From UBA6197 sp047638075 (GTDB lineage: Bacteria; Pseudomonadota; Alphaproteobacteria; Rhodobacterales; Rhodobacteraceae): 25,820 nucleotides of DNA. Position 1 is the first letter of the stretch. Every line of letters begins with the position of its first letter. The notes beneath the pieces are model-generated. The model was not told the DNA's origin. It saw only the letters and a list, made by a program, of their open reading frames with translations, and made no database searches. The translations under genes were made by a program, and so were the position numbers. The stretch is taken from the NCBI RefSeq assembly GCF_047638075.1, contig NZ_JBLJBV010000086.1, forward strand, positions 1 through 25,820, given 5' to 3'. This document shows positions 1-7,300 of the stretch, in pieces.

Positions 1-47
1 GCGGGCAGTGGCTCCTTCATACTGTAGGAGCCGGGTTCAGCATAAGA
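1..47 (+). mobile_element. Terminal segment of an IS91-like mobile element (copy 1)
   Basis: The window opens inside the end of a repeated element. A hairpin with 7-bp arms (GGCTCCT at 10-16, AGGAGCC at 26-32) is followed by CATAAGA at 41-47 and then CAAG at 48-51. The same arrangement recurs at 19994-20046: matching sequence before the hairpin, the hairpin itself, CATAAGA, then CAAG. Similarity stops after CAAG at both places, which marks a shared element boundary. Subterminal hairpins and insertion next to CAAG or GAAC are known for IS91-family (HUH) elements. Family assignment is inferred, because no transposase domain is visible and the rest of this copy lies outside the window. Confidence 0.5.
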
Positions 48-51
48 CAAG

Positions 52-108
52 CTTGTCCTCGTCGCGCCAGAAACGCCGCCGCTCCAACCCAAGAATCTCA
101 TCACGCAT
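52..108 (-). pseudogene. IS66-type orfA, N-terminal remnant of 19 codons
   Basis: On the minus strand an ATG at 106-108 opens MRDEILGLERRRFWRDEDK, which reads like the N-terminus of IS66-family OrfA proteins (pattern M-x-DEILG-ERRR-W--E-K). After the lysine the homology stops exactly at the CAAG that borders the IS91-like end, and the frame runs on for four codons of foreign sequence (LVLC) to a stop. The gene was therefore cut by the neighbouring element and keeps only its start. It is not closely similar to the IS66 orfA at 25054. The identification rests on recall of the family motif over a very short stretch. Confidence 0.5.
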
Positions 109-121
109 AACAGACCCCGCA

Positions 122-161
122 TAAGACACGTCGTTAACGACGTCTTTAGCGACGTGTCTTA
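122..161. repeat. Inverted repeat upstream of the IS66 orfA remnant
   Basis: TAAGACACGTCG (122-133) is perfectly repeated in inverse as CGACGTGTCTTA (150-161). The left half also contains a perfect 14-bp palindrome, CGTCGTTAACGACG (129-142). It sits about 20 bp upstream of the IS66 orfA start, so it may be the terminal repeat or promoter region of that lost IS66 copy. It may equally act as a stem downstream of the hydrolase gene ending at 204, although no T-tract follows. Confidence 0.5.
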
Positions 162-203
162 GATTATCGCGCCACGCTCAGGCAGGCGGTGCCAATGGGG
201 TGG

Positions 204-902
204 TTACCTATCAAGCCAGTCTTGCAAAACAGCCGTCACCGCTTCGGGTTGCTCCAATGGCGCAAGATGACCAGCATCACGGATCAATCGGAAATCGGCA
301 TTGGGCATCAACTCGGCCAGAAATTCATGCCGGCGCGGCGGGCAGAGGGTGTCGTGTTCGCCGCAAGCCAATAGACCCAGTACCCGCGTATTGCGCAATG
401 TGCGCTGCTGATCGGGGCGGCGCATCAGGGCGCGCGACTGGCGCTGAAACACATCAGGCCCCAGTGCCTCGGCCATTTCCAGCATCATCGCCTGGATGTC
501 GATCCGCCCCGGCCCGGGCGCCAGTGCCTGGGCGGGAACCTCGTCCAGCAGCGCCTCGATCAGCTTACCCGACCGCGCGCGCACGATGCGGGCTTCGCGC
601 TGTGCTGCAACCTGTGGCGTCTCGGACAGGGGCGATACATCCAGCAGCGCAATTCTAGCGACCCGGTCGGGCACGCGGCGCAAAATCTCCATCGCGACCA
701 GCCCGCCCAACCAGTGCCCTGCCACGGCAAAAACGGGCGGCGCAATCTGCAACACCGCGTCGGCCATTTCCTCGATCGTCGAACCCTCGGTCAGCGGCGC
801 CACCAGCACCGGACGCGTGGACGAAAACGCGATGATCTGATGCCAGAACAGATGCGCATCGCACATCATACCGGGCAAGAGAAGCAGCGGTTCAGCGGCC
901 AT
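204..902 (-). CDS. Alpha/beta hydrolase-fold protein, nucleophile serine replaced by Trp
   Basis: A 232-residue alpha/beta hydrolase. The oxyanion strand LLLLPGMMCD is near residues 6-15, the acid loop reads GEHDTLCPP, and the C-terminal histidine lies in DAGHLAPLEQ. The nucleophile elbow, normally GHSxGG, reads GHWLGG: codon 64 (711-713) is TGG (Trp) where TCG (Ser) would be expected. Without the serine the usual ester-hydrolase chemistry should fail, so the protein is either inactive, a non-catalytic homologue, or a recent mutant. The start at 900-902 is preferred over the ATG at 948-950 because AGGA lies 8 nt before it and the protein then begins at the first beta-strand. It lies 66 bp after another hydrolase gene on the same strand, and the two may be co-transcribed. 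Confidence 0.8.
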   Translation of the reverse strand: MAAEPLLLLPGMMCDAHLFWHQIIAFSSTRPVLVAPLTEGSTIEEMADAVLQIAPPVFAVAGHWLGGLVAMEILRRVPDRVARIALLDVSPLSETPQVAAQREARIVRARSGKLIEALLDEVPAQALAPGPGRIDIQAMMLEMAEALGPDVFQRQSRALMRRPDQQRTLRNTRVLGLLACGEHDTLCPPRRHEFLAELMPNADFRLIRDAGHLAPLEQPEAVTAVLQDWLDR

Positions 903-968
903 GTCGTAATTCCTGAATGGGTAACGGCAACTGTGGCAGATAGCCGGCATAGAGGCAAATGCGACACC

Positions 969-1724
969 TCAGGCGGGTTGGTGCAGGGCCAGAACCTCCT
1001 CAACCGTCGCTTCGATCAGGCGCAGACAGGCAAGCGTGGAAAAACGGTGGTCGGCATCCTTGACCATTGTCAGCCGCAAATCAGGGCTATCGGCATGGGC
1101 CAACAGCCGCAGGGCAACCTCGGGCAGCACATCGGCATCGGCAGTGCCTTGCAGCATCCGTACCGGAAACGGCAGGGGCAAGGGGTCGCGCAACACCAGA
1201 CGGCTGCGGCCCTCGTCAATCAGGCGGCGGGTGATGATATAGGGCCCGTCCGAATACTCCGAAGGTAGCGCCACCTGCCCTTCCTCCGCCAACTGGCGGC
1301 GTTGGGCCGCATCAAAGCCGGCCCACATACTGTCTTCGGTAAAATCGGGCGCTGCCGCGATTGTCACAAGGCCCGCTACCCGCGCAGGGATGGCGCGCGC
1401 CAACAAAAGCGAGATCCACCCCCCCATGCTGGACCCAACCAGCACCTGCGGCCCTTCGGTCAGCGCCGTGACCGCCGCCAAGGCATCCTCGAACCAGTCG
1501 CCTATCGCGCCGTCCAGAAAATCGCCTGACGACTGGCCATGGCCCGAATAGTCAAACCGCAAAAACGCAGCCCCCCGCGCCCGCGCCCAGGCCTCTAGCG
1601 CCAATGCCTTCGTGCCTTCCTTGTCTGAGCGAAAGCCCCCCAGAAACACCACGCCCGGCCCCTGCCCCGGCGTCAGATCATAGGCGATGCGGCGATTGTC
1701 GGCGGTGGTCAGAAATTCGGTCAT
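969..1724 (-). CDS. Alpha/beta hydrolase (serine hydrolase)
   Basis: A 251-residue serine hydrolase with a complete triad: nucleophile elbow GSSMGG near residue 97, acid loop GTADADV, and histidine in DADHRFS. The strand VVFLGGFRSD provides the oxyanion region, and FLRFDYSGHGQSSG is the classic loop before the elbow. The fold resembles small thioesterase or carboxylesterase proteins; the substrate cannot be read from the sequence. The start at 1722-1724 has AAGGAG about 6 nt upstream, whereas a longer reading to 1880 has no such signal and runs into the thrS leader. It is divergent from thrS, with about 170 bp between starts, and precedes the defective hydrolase gene. Confidence 0.85.
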   Translation of the reverse strand: MTEFLTTADNRRIAYDLTPGQGPGVVFLGGFRSDKEGTKALALEAWARARGAAFLRFDYSGHGQSSGDFLDGAIGDWFEDALAAVTALTEGPQVLVGSSMGGWISLLLARAIPARVAGLVTIAAAPDFTEDSMWAGFDAAQRRQLAEEGQVALPSEYSDGPYIITRRLIDEGRSRLVLRDPLPLPFPVRMLQGTADADVLPEVALRLLAHADSPDLRLTMVKDADHRFSTLACLRLIEATVEEVLALHQPA

Positions 1725-1897
1725 GGGCTGCTCCTTTTTGCGGCAGTCTAACGGCGTGCGCGGCGCAAGGCCAGAACGCCGCTTTGGGGGGCACACCACG
1801 GCGCCCCCGGTTGACTTGGCGCGCGGAAAATCAGATACCGCTGGCGATATACCCGCAACCGGGCGTTCCGTGGGCGCCAAACCGACGAGGAGGCATG

Positions 1898-3850
1898 ATG
1901 CCCCAGATTTCCCTTACCTTTCCCGATGGCAATACGCGTGAATACCCCGCCGGGGTGACCGCTGCTGATGTAGCGGCCTCGATCGCGCCGTCGCTGGCAA
2001 AGGCCGCGATTTCGGCCACGTTGGATGGCGCGCCTTATGATCTTGCCTGGCCAATCAAGGCATCCGCCAAAATCTCGATCAATACGATGAAGGACGACGC
2101 GGCCGCGCTAGAGCTGATCCGCCACGATTTTGCGCATGTGATGGCGCGCGCGGTGCAAGAGCTGTGGCCCGACGTGAAGGTCACCATCGGGCCGGTACGC
2201 GATCAGGGCTGGTTTTACGATTTCGACCGCGAAGAGCCGTTTACACCCGAAGACCTGGGCGCAATCGAGGCGCGGATGAAGCAGATCATCAACGCTCGCG
2301 ATCCGGTAAAAACCGAGGTTTGGGATCGCTCACGCGCGATTGCGCATTACGTCACAAAGAACGAGCCTTTCAAGGTTGAACTGATCGACCGCATCCCCTT
2401 GGGCGAGGATCTGCGGATGTATTGGCATGGCAACTGGCAGGATCTGTGCCGTGGCCCGCACCTGCAACACACCGGGCAACTACCGGCCGATGCGTTCAAA
2501 CTGACCAGTGTCGCGGGCGCCTATTGGCTGGGTGACAGTACCCGCCCCATGCTGCAACGGATCTATGGCGTGGCCTTCAAGAACCGCGATGATCTGAAGG
2601 CGCATCTGACCATGCTCGAAGAGGCCGCCAAGCGCGACCACCGCAAACTTGGCCGCGAGATGGAACTTTTCCACCTTCAGGAAGAGGCCCCCGGCATGGT
2701 GTTCTGGCACCCCAACGGCTGGTCGATCTACCGCACGCTGGAAGATTACATGCGCCGCCGTCAACGCACCGCCGGCTATCAGGAAATCCGCACGCCGCAG
2801 GTTGTGGACCGGGTTTTATGGGAACGGTCCGGCCACTGGGAAGCCTATCGCGAAAACATGTTTCTTGTCGAAGTGGACGAGGAAGGCGCCAAGGAAAAGC
2901 GGATCAACGCGCTAAAGCCGATGAACTGCCCCTGCCATGTTCAGGTCTATAATCAGGGGTTGAAATCCTACCGCGACCTGCCGCTTCGGCTGGCTGAATT
3001 CGGGTCGTGCCACCGCTACGAATCGTCGGGCTCTATGCATGGGCTGATGCGGGTGCGCGGGTTTACCCAGGATGACGCGCATATCTTTTGCACCGCGGAC
3101 CAGATCGAGGCGGAATGCGCCGCCTTCATCGAGCTTTTGTCCAGCGTTTATGCCGATCTTGGCTTTGACAGTTTCGATATCAAACTGTCGACCCGCCCCG
3201 ATGTGCGCATCGGCAGCGATGAAGACTGGGATACCGTTGAAACCGCTTTGGAAAATGCGATCAAAAAGGTTGGCCGGGACTATGTGATCGACCCCGGCGA
3301 AGGCGCGTTCTACGGGCCAAAGCTGGACTTCAAACTGACCGACGCAATCGGCCGGCAGTGGCAGTGCGGCACGTTCCAGGTTGACCCGAACCTGCCGACG
3401 CGGTTGGGCGCCGAATATGTGGGCGAAGACGGGGCCAAACATCGGCCCTATATGCTGCACCGCGCAATCTTGGGCAGTTTTGAGCGTTTTCTGGGGATTT
3501 TGATCGAAAACTACGCCGGAAAACTGCCGTTCTGGCTGGCACCGCGTCAGGTGGTCGTGGCCTCGATCGTATCCGACGCCGATGAGTATGTGCGCGAGAT
3601 CACCAACGCGCTCTGCGCCGCTGGCATCCGCGCAGAGGCCGATACGCGCAACGAAAAAATCAACTACAAGGTGCGCGAACACTCGGTCGGCAAAGTGCCG
3701 GTCATTCTGGCCATCGGGATGAAAGAGGTCGAAAACCGCACCGTTTCGGTTCGTCGGCTGGGTGAAAACCGCACTGAATCGGTTACATTGGACGCGATCG
3801 TGACCGCCTTGCGCACCGAAGCGACCCCCCCGGACCTGCGCCAGCCATAG
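1898..3850 (+). CDS. thrS: Threonine--tRNA ligase
   Basis: Cytosolic ThrRS, 650 residues, charging tRNA-Thr with threonine. It begins with a TGS domain (about 1-62) and continues with the editing domain, whose zinc-type HxxxH motif is seen as HDFAH. The class II catalytic core carries the zinc ligands C344 (in MNCPCH), a histidine in SGSMHGLMRVRGFTQDDAH, and H521 (in MLHRAILGSFERF), matching E. coli C334 and H511. The C-terminal anticodon-binding domain follows. Two in-frame ATGs occur at 1895 and 1898; 1898 gives better spacing to GAGGAGG. Longer readings from 1604 are antisense to the hydrolase gene and not credible. A strong terminator follows, so it is probably monocistronic. Confidence 0.97.
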   Translation: MPQISLTFPDGNTREYPAGVTAADVAASIAPSLAKAAISATLDGAPYDLAWPIKASAKISINTMKDDAAALELIRHDFAHVMARAVQELWPDVKVTIGPVRDQGWFYDFDREEPFTPEDLGAIEARMKQIINARDPVKTEVWDRSRAIAHYVTKNEPFKVELIDRIPLGEDLRMYWHGNWQDLCRGPHLQHTGQLPADAFKLTSVAGAYWLGDSTRPMLQRIYGVAFKNRDDLKAHLTMLEEAAKRDHRKLGREMELFHLQEEAPGMVFWHPNGWSIYRTLEDYMRRRQRTAGYQEIRTPQVVDRVLWERSGHWEAYRENMFLVEVDEEGAKEKRINALKPMNCPCHVQVYNQGLKSYRDLPLRLAEFGSCHRYESSGSMHGLMRVRGFTQDDAHIFCTADQIEAECAAFIELLSSVYADLGFDSFDIKLSTRPDVRIGSDEDWDTVETALENAIKKVGRDYVIDPGEGAFYGPKLDFKLTDAIGRQWQCGTFQVDPNLPTRLGAEYVGEDGAKHRPYMLHRAILGSFERFLGILIENYAGKLPFWLAPRQVVVASIVSDADEYVREITNALCAAGIRAEADTRNEKINYKVREHSVGKVPVILAIGMKEVENRTVSVRRLGENRTESVTLDAIVTALRTEATPPDLRQP

Positions 3851-3863
3851 GAATTTCACTTCC

Positions 3864-3890
3864 AAGGGGCCCGAACGGGGCCCCTTTTTT
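3864..3890 (+). terminator. Rho-independent terminator of thrS
   Basis: AAGGGGCCC (3864-3872) pairs perfectly with GGGCCCCTT (3878-3886) around a 5-nt loop. It is followed by a run of T ending at 3890. It starts 14 bp after the thrS stop codon. Confidence 0.9.
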
Positions 3891-4045
3891 GTTGATTTTA
3901 TGCCGCAATAGGGCATTCTTTCAGGTACGTGACCTGCGACTTTCCTACCGCCTCCCTTTCATGGGGCAGCCGGAAGACCCGAAAGACCTGGCTGCACGGC
4001 CCGGTGGTATGCTGCCCTCGGGATCTTTGATGAAGGAGAGACGGG

Positions 4046-4252
4046 ATGGCCACCGGCACCGTGAAATGGTTCAATACTACCAAGGGTTTTGGCTTCATCG
4101 CCCCCGATGATGGCGGCAAGGATGTGTTCGTGCATATCTCTGCGGTCGAGCGGGCGGGGCTGCGGGGCCTCAATGACAACCAAAAGATCAGCTACGAGCT
4201 GCAGGCGGGGCGTGATGGCCGCGAATCTGCGGCTGAGTTGAAGCTGCTCTAG
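4046..4252 (+). CDS. Cold-shock domain protein (CspA family)
   Basis: A 68-residue single cold-shock domain that binds single-stranded RNA or DNA as an RNA chaperone. Both nucleic-acid motifs are present: RNP1 as KGFGFI and RNP2 as VFVHIS, after the canonical start MATGTVKWFN. The length is typical. GAAGGAGA precedes the ATG. The roughly 155-bp leader after the thrS terminator contains its promoter and a 5' UTR; csp leaders are often regulatory, but no specific fold can be claimed here. A terminator follows directly. Rhodobacterales carry several csp paralogues, so a numbered symbol is not given. Confidence 0.95.
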   Translation: MATGTVKWFNTTKGFGFIAPDDGGKDVFVHISAVERAGLRGLNDNQKISYELQAGRDGRESAAELKLL

Positions 4253-4278
4253 GCGCGGCCCACCAAAACACGAACGAT

Positions 4279-4306
4279 GGCCTGCGCATCACGCGCGGGC
4301 CTTTTT
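4279..4306 (+). terminator. Terminator after the cold-shock gene
   Basis: GGCCTGCGC (4279-4287) pairs with GCGCGGGCC (4293-4301), with one G-T wobble and a 5-nt loop, followed by TTTTT at 4302-4306. It lies between the convergent csp and ArsC-like genes and touches the stop codon of the latter. Confidence 0.85.
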
Positions 4307-4629
4307 CATGAAAGAAAAAGGGCTTGCGTGGCGGCGCTCCAGCCCAGGGTCAGGCTGTCTGCGCGGATCACCGGGCGTTTCATCAAGGTGGGATGGGCCG
4401 CCAACAGCGCCTCGGGCGGGGCTGCCCGGTCAGTCTCGGAAAGGGTGCGCCATGTCGTCGAGGCGCGGTTGATCAGCTTATCACCAAAGGCGGCCAGAAA
4501 CTCGGCCCGCTCATCCGCGGTCAGGGGTGTTGCGCGAACATCGCGAAAGGTGACGACGTGGCCCGCCGCAGTCAGCGCCCTTTGGGCCTTGCGGCAGGTG
4601 TCGCAGGTGGGAATGCCATAAAGGATCAT
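4306..4629 (-). CDS. ArsC/Spx-family thioredoxin-fold protein
   Basis: A 107-residue protein of the ArsC/Spx/YffB family. The N-terminus MILYGIPTCDTCRKAQRAL carries the active-site CxxC on the thioredoxin-like fold, and the downstream LINRASTTWRTLSE and TLMKRPVI segments are typical. YffB-type members are thought to be glutathione-linked reductases, whereas true arsenate reductases usually have ars genes nearby and none are seen here. A role in arsenate reduction is therefore not supported by context. It is convergent with csp and shares the short terminator region. Confidence 0.85.
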   Translation of the reverse strand: MILYGIPTCDTCRKAQRALTAAGHVVTFRDVRATPLTADERAEFLAAFGDKLINRASTTWRTLSETDRAAPPEALLAAHPTLMKRPVIRADSLTLGWSAATQALFLS

Positions 4630-4885
4630 CGCGTTCTCCGGGTCAAATGGCGCAGGGTGCGCAGAATCATGGTGCCGGGGGTATTGTTAGCGGGGCACAC
4701 CGCAGGGGTCTATCCGCGCAGGGCGTTTTTGGCGCCATCCGCCAACCACTGCCACGCAAGGGCGACCAAAGACGGTTCGGGGGCGCTTGGCGCGTCGGGG
4801 TCTGGGGCGCATTCAAACGCCGATAGGGCGGCTTAGGCGCGCAGAAAGGCGGTCGCATTCGCATCGGTTTGCGCGAAAGAGGCGC

Positions 4886-5320
4886 TCAGCGTTTACGCCG
4901 CCCCCGCAAAATCGTATGTTGACTGACGATTTCATACCCCAGCCTTTCAGCAATCTGCGCGCGAAGTTGGGCAATTTCATCGCCGGGGATTTCGATCAAC
5001 TCGCCGGTGTCGATGTCGACAAGATGGTCGTGGTCTGATTGCGGGGCCATTTCATACCGTGCCGCCGCATCCTCAAACGGTAGCTTGCGGATCAGGCCGG
5101 CCTCTTCAAAGGTGGCCAGCGTTCGGTAGACGGTTGCGAAAGACACCGTATCATCCAGCGCCCGCGCCTTGGTCAGCACATCATCGGCACTGGGGTGGTC
5201 ATCGGCGGTAGCCAGAATCGCAACGATGGCCATGCGTTGCTGCGTGACCCGCAACCCGGCATTGCGCAAAACCTGCGTATATTCAGCATTATGGGCAAGC
5301 GGAATCCGGGGCTGTGTCAT
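4886..5320 (-). CDS. mur: Fur-family manganese/iron-responsive regulator (Mur-like)
   Basis: A 144-residue Fur-family repressor. The winged-helix part carries LRVTQQRMAIVAIL and the recognition region VSFATVYRTLATFEEAGLI. The metal/dimerisation part has SDHDHLVDIDTGELIEI, matching the H-D-H core of the family. It lacks the CxxC pairs of the structural zinc site of E. coli Fur, as is common in alphaproteobacterial Mur and Irr. It is divergent from sitABCD with 122 bp between starts; in Rhodobacterales that context is typical of Mur, which represses manganese uptake when Mn is sufficient. No Shine-Dalgarno is visible before the ATG, and a promoter sits so close that the mRNA may be leaderless. 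Fur rather than Mur remains possible. Confidence 0.85.
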   Translation of the reverse strand: MTQPRIPLAHNAEYTQVLRNAGLRVTQQRMAIVAILATADDHPSADDVLTKARALDDTVSFATVYRTLATFEEAGLIRKLPFEDAAARYEMAPQSDHDHLVDIDTGELIEIPGDEIAQLRAQIAERLGYEIVSQHTILRGRRKR

Positions 5321-5326
5321 GCCGGA

Positions 5327-5355
5327 TTTTTAGGCCATTTGTCGCGGGCTGGCAA
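5327..5355 (-). promoter_or_regulatory. Candidate mur promoter, possibly leaderless
   Basis: On the minus strand TTGCCA (5350-5355) and TAAAAA (5327-5332) are separated by 17 bp. Initiation 7 nt downstream of the -10 box would fall at 5320, the A of the mur ATG. The absence of a ribosome-binding site agrees with a leaderless transcript. Confidence 0.45.
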
Positions 5356-5360
5356 GTTGT

Positions 5361-5375
5361 TGCGAAAGGTTCGCA
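5361..5375. promoter_or_regulatory. Candidate Mur operator 1
   Basis: A perfect palindrome with 6-bp arms: TGCGAA, AGG, TTCGCA. It lies 7 bp upstream of the sitA -35 box and 5 bp upstream of the mur -35 box, with its centre 30 bp from a second copy. The position and pairing fit a Fur-family operator. Confidence 0.6.
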
Positions 5376-5382
5376 TTTCAAG

Positions 5383-5411
5383 TTGACAGTTGCGACTGGT
5401 TCGCATTTACA
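5383..5411 (+). promoter_or_regulatory. sitABCD promoter
   Basis: A perfect -35 hexamer TTGACA (5383-5388) is followed after 17 bp by TTTACA (5406-5411), a weak -10. The spacer contains the second palindrome, so a bound repressor would block RNA polymerase directly. The sitA leader would be about 25 nt. Confidence 0.6.
5391..5405. promoter_or_regulatory. Candidate Mur operator 2, inside the sit promoter spacer
   Basis: TGCGAC TGG TTCGCA, a near-perfect palindrome matching operator 1 in 13 of 15 positions. The similarity extends into flanking GT and TT. It sits exactly between the -35 and -10 boxes of sitA. Confidence 0.65.
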
Positions 5412-5442
5412 TCTGGCAACGGCTAATCGAAGGGGCGCACTA

Positions 5443-6351
5443 ATGAAAAGACATGCAAGCCGGGTAATCTTTGCGATGGCGATGCTTGGCCTTGGTGGCG
5501 TTTCGGCAAATGCTGAACGAACGCGACCGCTGAAGGTGGTGACAACCTTTACCATCCTGGCCGACATGGCCCAAAACGTCGCGGGCGATGCCGCCGAGGT
5601 CGTGTCCATCACCAAGCCCGGTGCCGAAATCCACGGCTATGAGCCGACACCAAAAGACATCGTGCGCGCCAGTGACGCGGATCTGATCTTGTGGAACGGT
5701 CTGAACCTTGAACGGTGGTTCAAGCAGTTCATCGACAACCTTGGCGATCTGCCGTCGGCCACGCTATCTGACGGGCTGGTGCCGCTGCCTATCGCTGAGG
5801 GCGCCTATGAGGGGCTGCCCAACCCGCATGGCTGGATGGGGGTCGAAAATGCGCTGATCTATGTCAACAATATCCGCGACGCGCTGTCTGAACATGATCC
5901 GGCCAATGCCGAAACCTACGCCGCCAATGCCGAAAGCTATAAAACGAAAATCCGCGACACGATTCAGCCGCTGCGCGACCAAATCGCCACCATACCCGAA
6001 GACCGGCGCTGGCTGGTGACCTGCGAAGGCGCGTTCAGCTATCTTGCCCGCGACTTTGACATGAAAGAAGCCTATCTGTGGCCGATCAACGCCGACCAGA
6101 CCGGCACCCCGCAACAGGTGCGCAAGGTCATCGACGAGGTGCGTGAAAACGCCATTCCGGCGGTGTTTTGCGAAAGCACCGTCAATGTGGCGCCCGCCAA
6201 ACAGGTCGCGCGCGAAACCGGCGCGGCCTATGGCGGGGTTCTTTATGTCGACAGTCTAAGTGCGGCGGATGGCCCGGTACCGACCTATCTGGACCTGCTG
6301 CGCGTTGATGCCGAAACCATCGCAGCCGCGCTGGCCCCCCATGCAAACTAA
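5443..6351 (+). CDS. sitA: Mn/Zn ABC transporter substrate-binding protein
   Basis: Periplasmic metal-binding lipoprotein-like receptor of the ZnuA/SitA/TroA family (PF01297), 302 residues. A signal peptide covers about residues 1-25 (basic start, hydrophobic core, SANA/ER cleavage region; no lipobox seen). Metal-ligand regions typical of the family are present: AEIHGYEPTPKD, NPHGWMGVENA, the glutamate in CEGAFSYLA and the aspartate in LYVDSLS. The histidine-rich loop common in zinc-specific ZnuA is absent, which together with the mur neighbour favours manganese (or iron). The start at 5443 has AAGGGG 7 nt upstream and gives a clean signal peptide; an upstream in-frame reading overlaps the operators. 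It is the first gene of a four-gene operon. Confidence 0.93.
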   Translation: MKRHASRVIFAMAMLGLGGVSANAERTRPLKVVTTFTILADMAQNVAGDAAEVVSITKPGAEIHGYEPTPKDIVRASDADLILWNGLNLERWFKQFIDNLGDLPSATLSDGLVPLPIAEGAYEGLPNPHGWMGVENALIYVNNIRDALSEHDPANAETYAANAESYKTKIRDTIQPLRDQIATIPEDRRWLVTCEGAFSYLARDFDMKEAYLWPINADQTGTPQQVRKVIDEVRENAIPAVFCESTVNVAPAKQVARETGAAYGGVLYVDSLSAADGPVPTYLDLLRVDAETIAAALAPHAN

Positions 6352-6376
6352 GCCACGCCAAACCAAGGACACTGCG

Positions 6377-7300
6377 ATGCCTGACAGCCTTTCCCAAGCC
6401 CCCCACACCACCCAGACGGCATATGCAGGCACAGGTATACAGGTCAGCAATGTTACCGTAACCTACCGCAACGGCCATACCGCCCTGCGCAACGCGAGCT
6501 TTGAAATCCCACGCGGAACCATCACCGCGCTGGTGGGGGTCAATGGCTCGGGTAAATCCACTTTGTTCAAGGCGATCATGGGTTTCATTCCAACGGCACG
6601 CGGCGAAATCCGGCTGCTGGGGCAAAGTGTGAAACAGGCATTGGCGGCAAATCTTGTGGCCTACGTCCCCCAGGCGGAAGAGGTCGACTGGGCGTTTCCG
6701 GTGCTGGTCGAGGATGTGGTGATGATGGGGCGCTATGGCCATATGGGGTTCTTGCGCCGCGCCAAAGCCGCCGATCATGCCGCAGTTGACGAAGCGCTGC
6801 GCCGCGTGGGCATGCAGGATCTGCGCCACCGCCAGATTGGCGAATTGTCAGGCGGCCAGCGCAAGCGGGTCTTTCTGGCGCGCGCGCTTGCACAGGCCGG
6901 TCAGGTGATCTTGCTGGACGAGCCTTTCACCGGCGTTGATGTCAAAACTGAAGAACAGATCATCACATTGTTACGCGAGCTCAAGGAAGAAGGCCGGGTG
7001 ATGCTGGTGTCCACCCACAACCTGGGTTCCGTGCCCGATTTTTGCGACCGCACAGTGCTGGTCAAAGGCACCGTGCTGGCCTACGGCCCCACCGAAGCAA
7101 CCTTCACCCGTGAAAATCTGGAGCGCGCCTTTGGCGGTGTCTTGCGCCACTTTACCCTCAGCGGCGCCGATCTGCATGATGATGACGACCCACGCGAATT
7201 GCGCATCATCACCGATGATGAACGCCCCTTCGTCCATTACGGCAAGCGCAAGGAAAAACCCAAAACCCCCGCGCAGAACCCCGACGGGGGCAAGCCATGA
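6377..7300 (+). CDS. sitB: Mn/Zn ABC transporter ATP-binding protein
   Basis: A 307-residue cytoplasmic ATPase powering metal uptake by the SitCD channel. The motifs run in order: Walker A GVNGSGKST, Q-loop near YVPQAEEVDW, signature LSGGQRKRV, Walker B VILLDEPFTGVD and switch histidine in VSTHNL. The C-terminal tail (DDDDPREL through KRKEKPKTPAQNP) is longer and more charged than in most homologues. The start at 6377 follows AAGGA by 8 nt. It lies 25 bp after sitA and overlaps sitC by 4 bp (ATGA), indicating translational coupling. Confidence 0.93.
   Translation: MPDSLSQAPHTTQTAYAGTGIQVSNVTVTYRNGHTALRNASFEIPRGTITALVGVNGSGKSTLFKAIMGFIPTARGEIRLLGQSVKQALAANLVAYVPQAEEVDWAFPVLVEDVVMMGRYGHMGFLRRAKAADHAAVDEALRRVGMQDLRHRQIGELSGGQRKRVFLARALAQAGQVILLDEPFTGVDVKTEEQIITLLRELKEEGRVMLVSTHNLGSVPDFCDRTVLVKGTVLAYGPTEATFTRENLERAFGGVLRHFTLSGADLHDDDDPRELRIITDDERPFVHYGKRKEKPKTPAQNPDGGKP

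Noticed and set aside
3893..4045. Structured RNA thermosensor in the cold-shock leader
   Set aside because: Only a weak inverted repeat (CAGGT/ACCTG) was seen; not enough to support a regulatory RNA.
3862..4250. Minus-strand readings opposite the cold-shock gene
   Set aside because: They are antisense to a clear csp gene and show no protein family features.
4667..4864. A 65-residue minus-strand reading between the ArsC-like gene and mur
   Set aside because: Proline/arginine-rich composition typical of GC-rich noncoding DNA, with no convincing start signal or recognisable motif.
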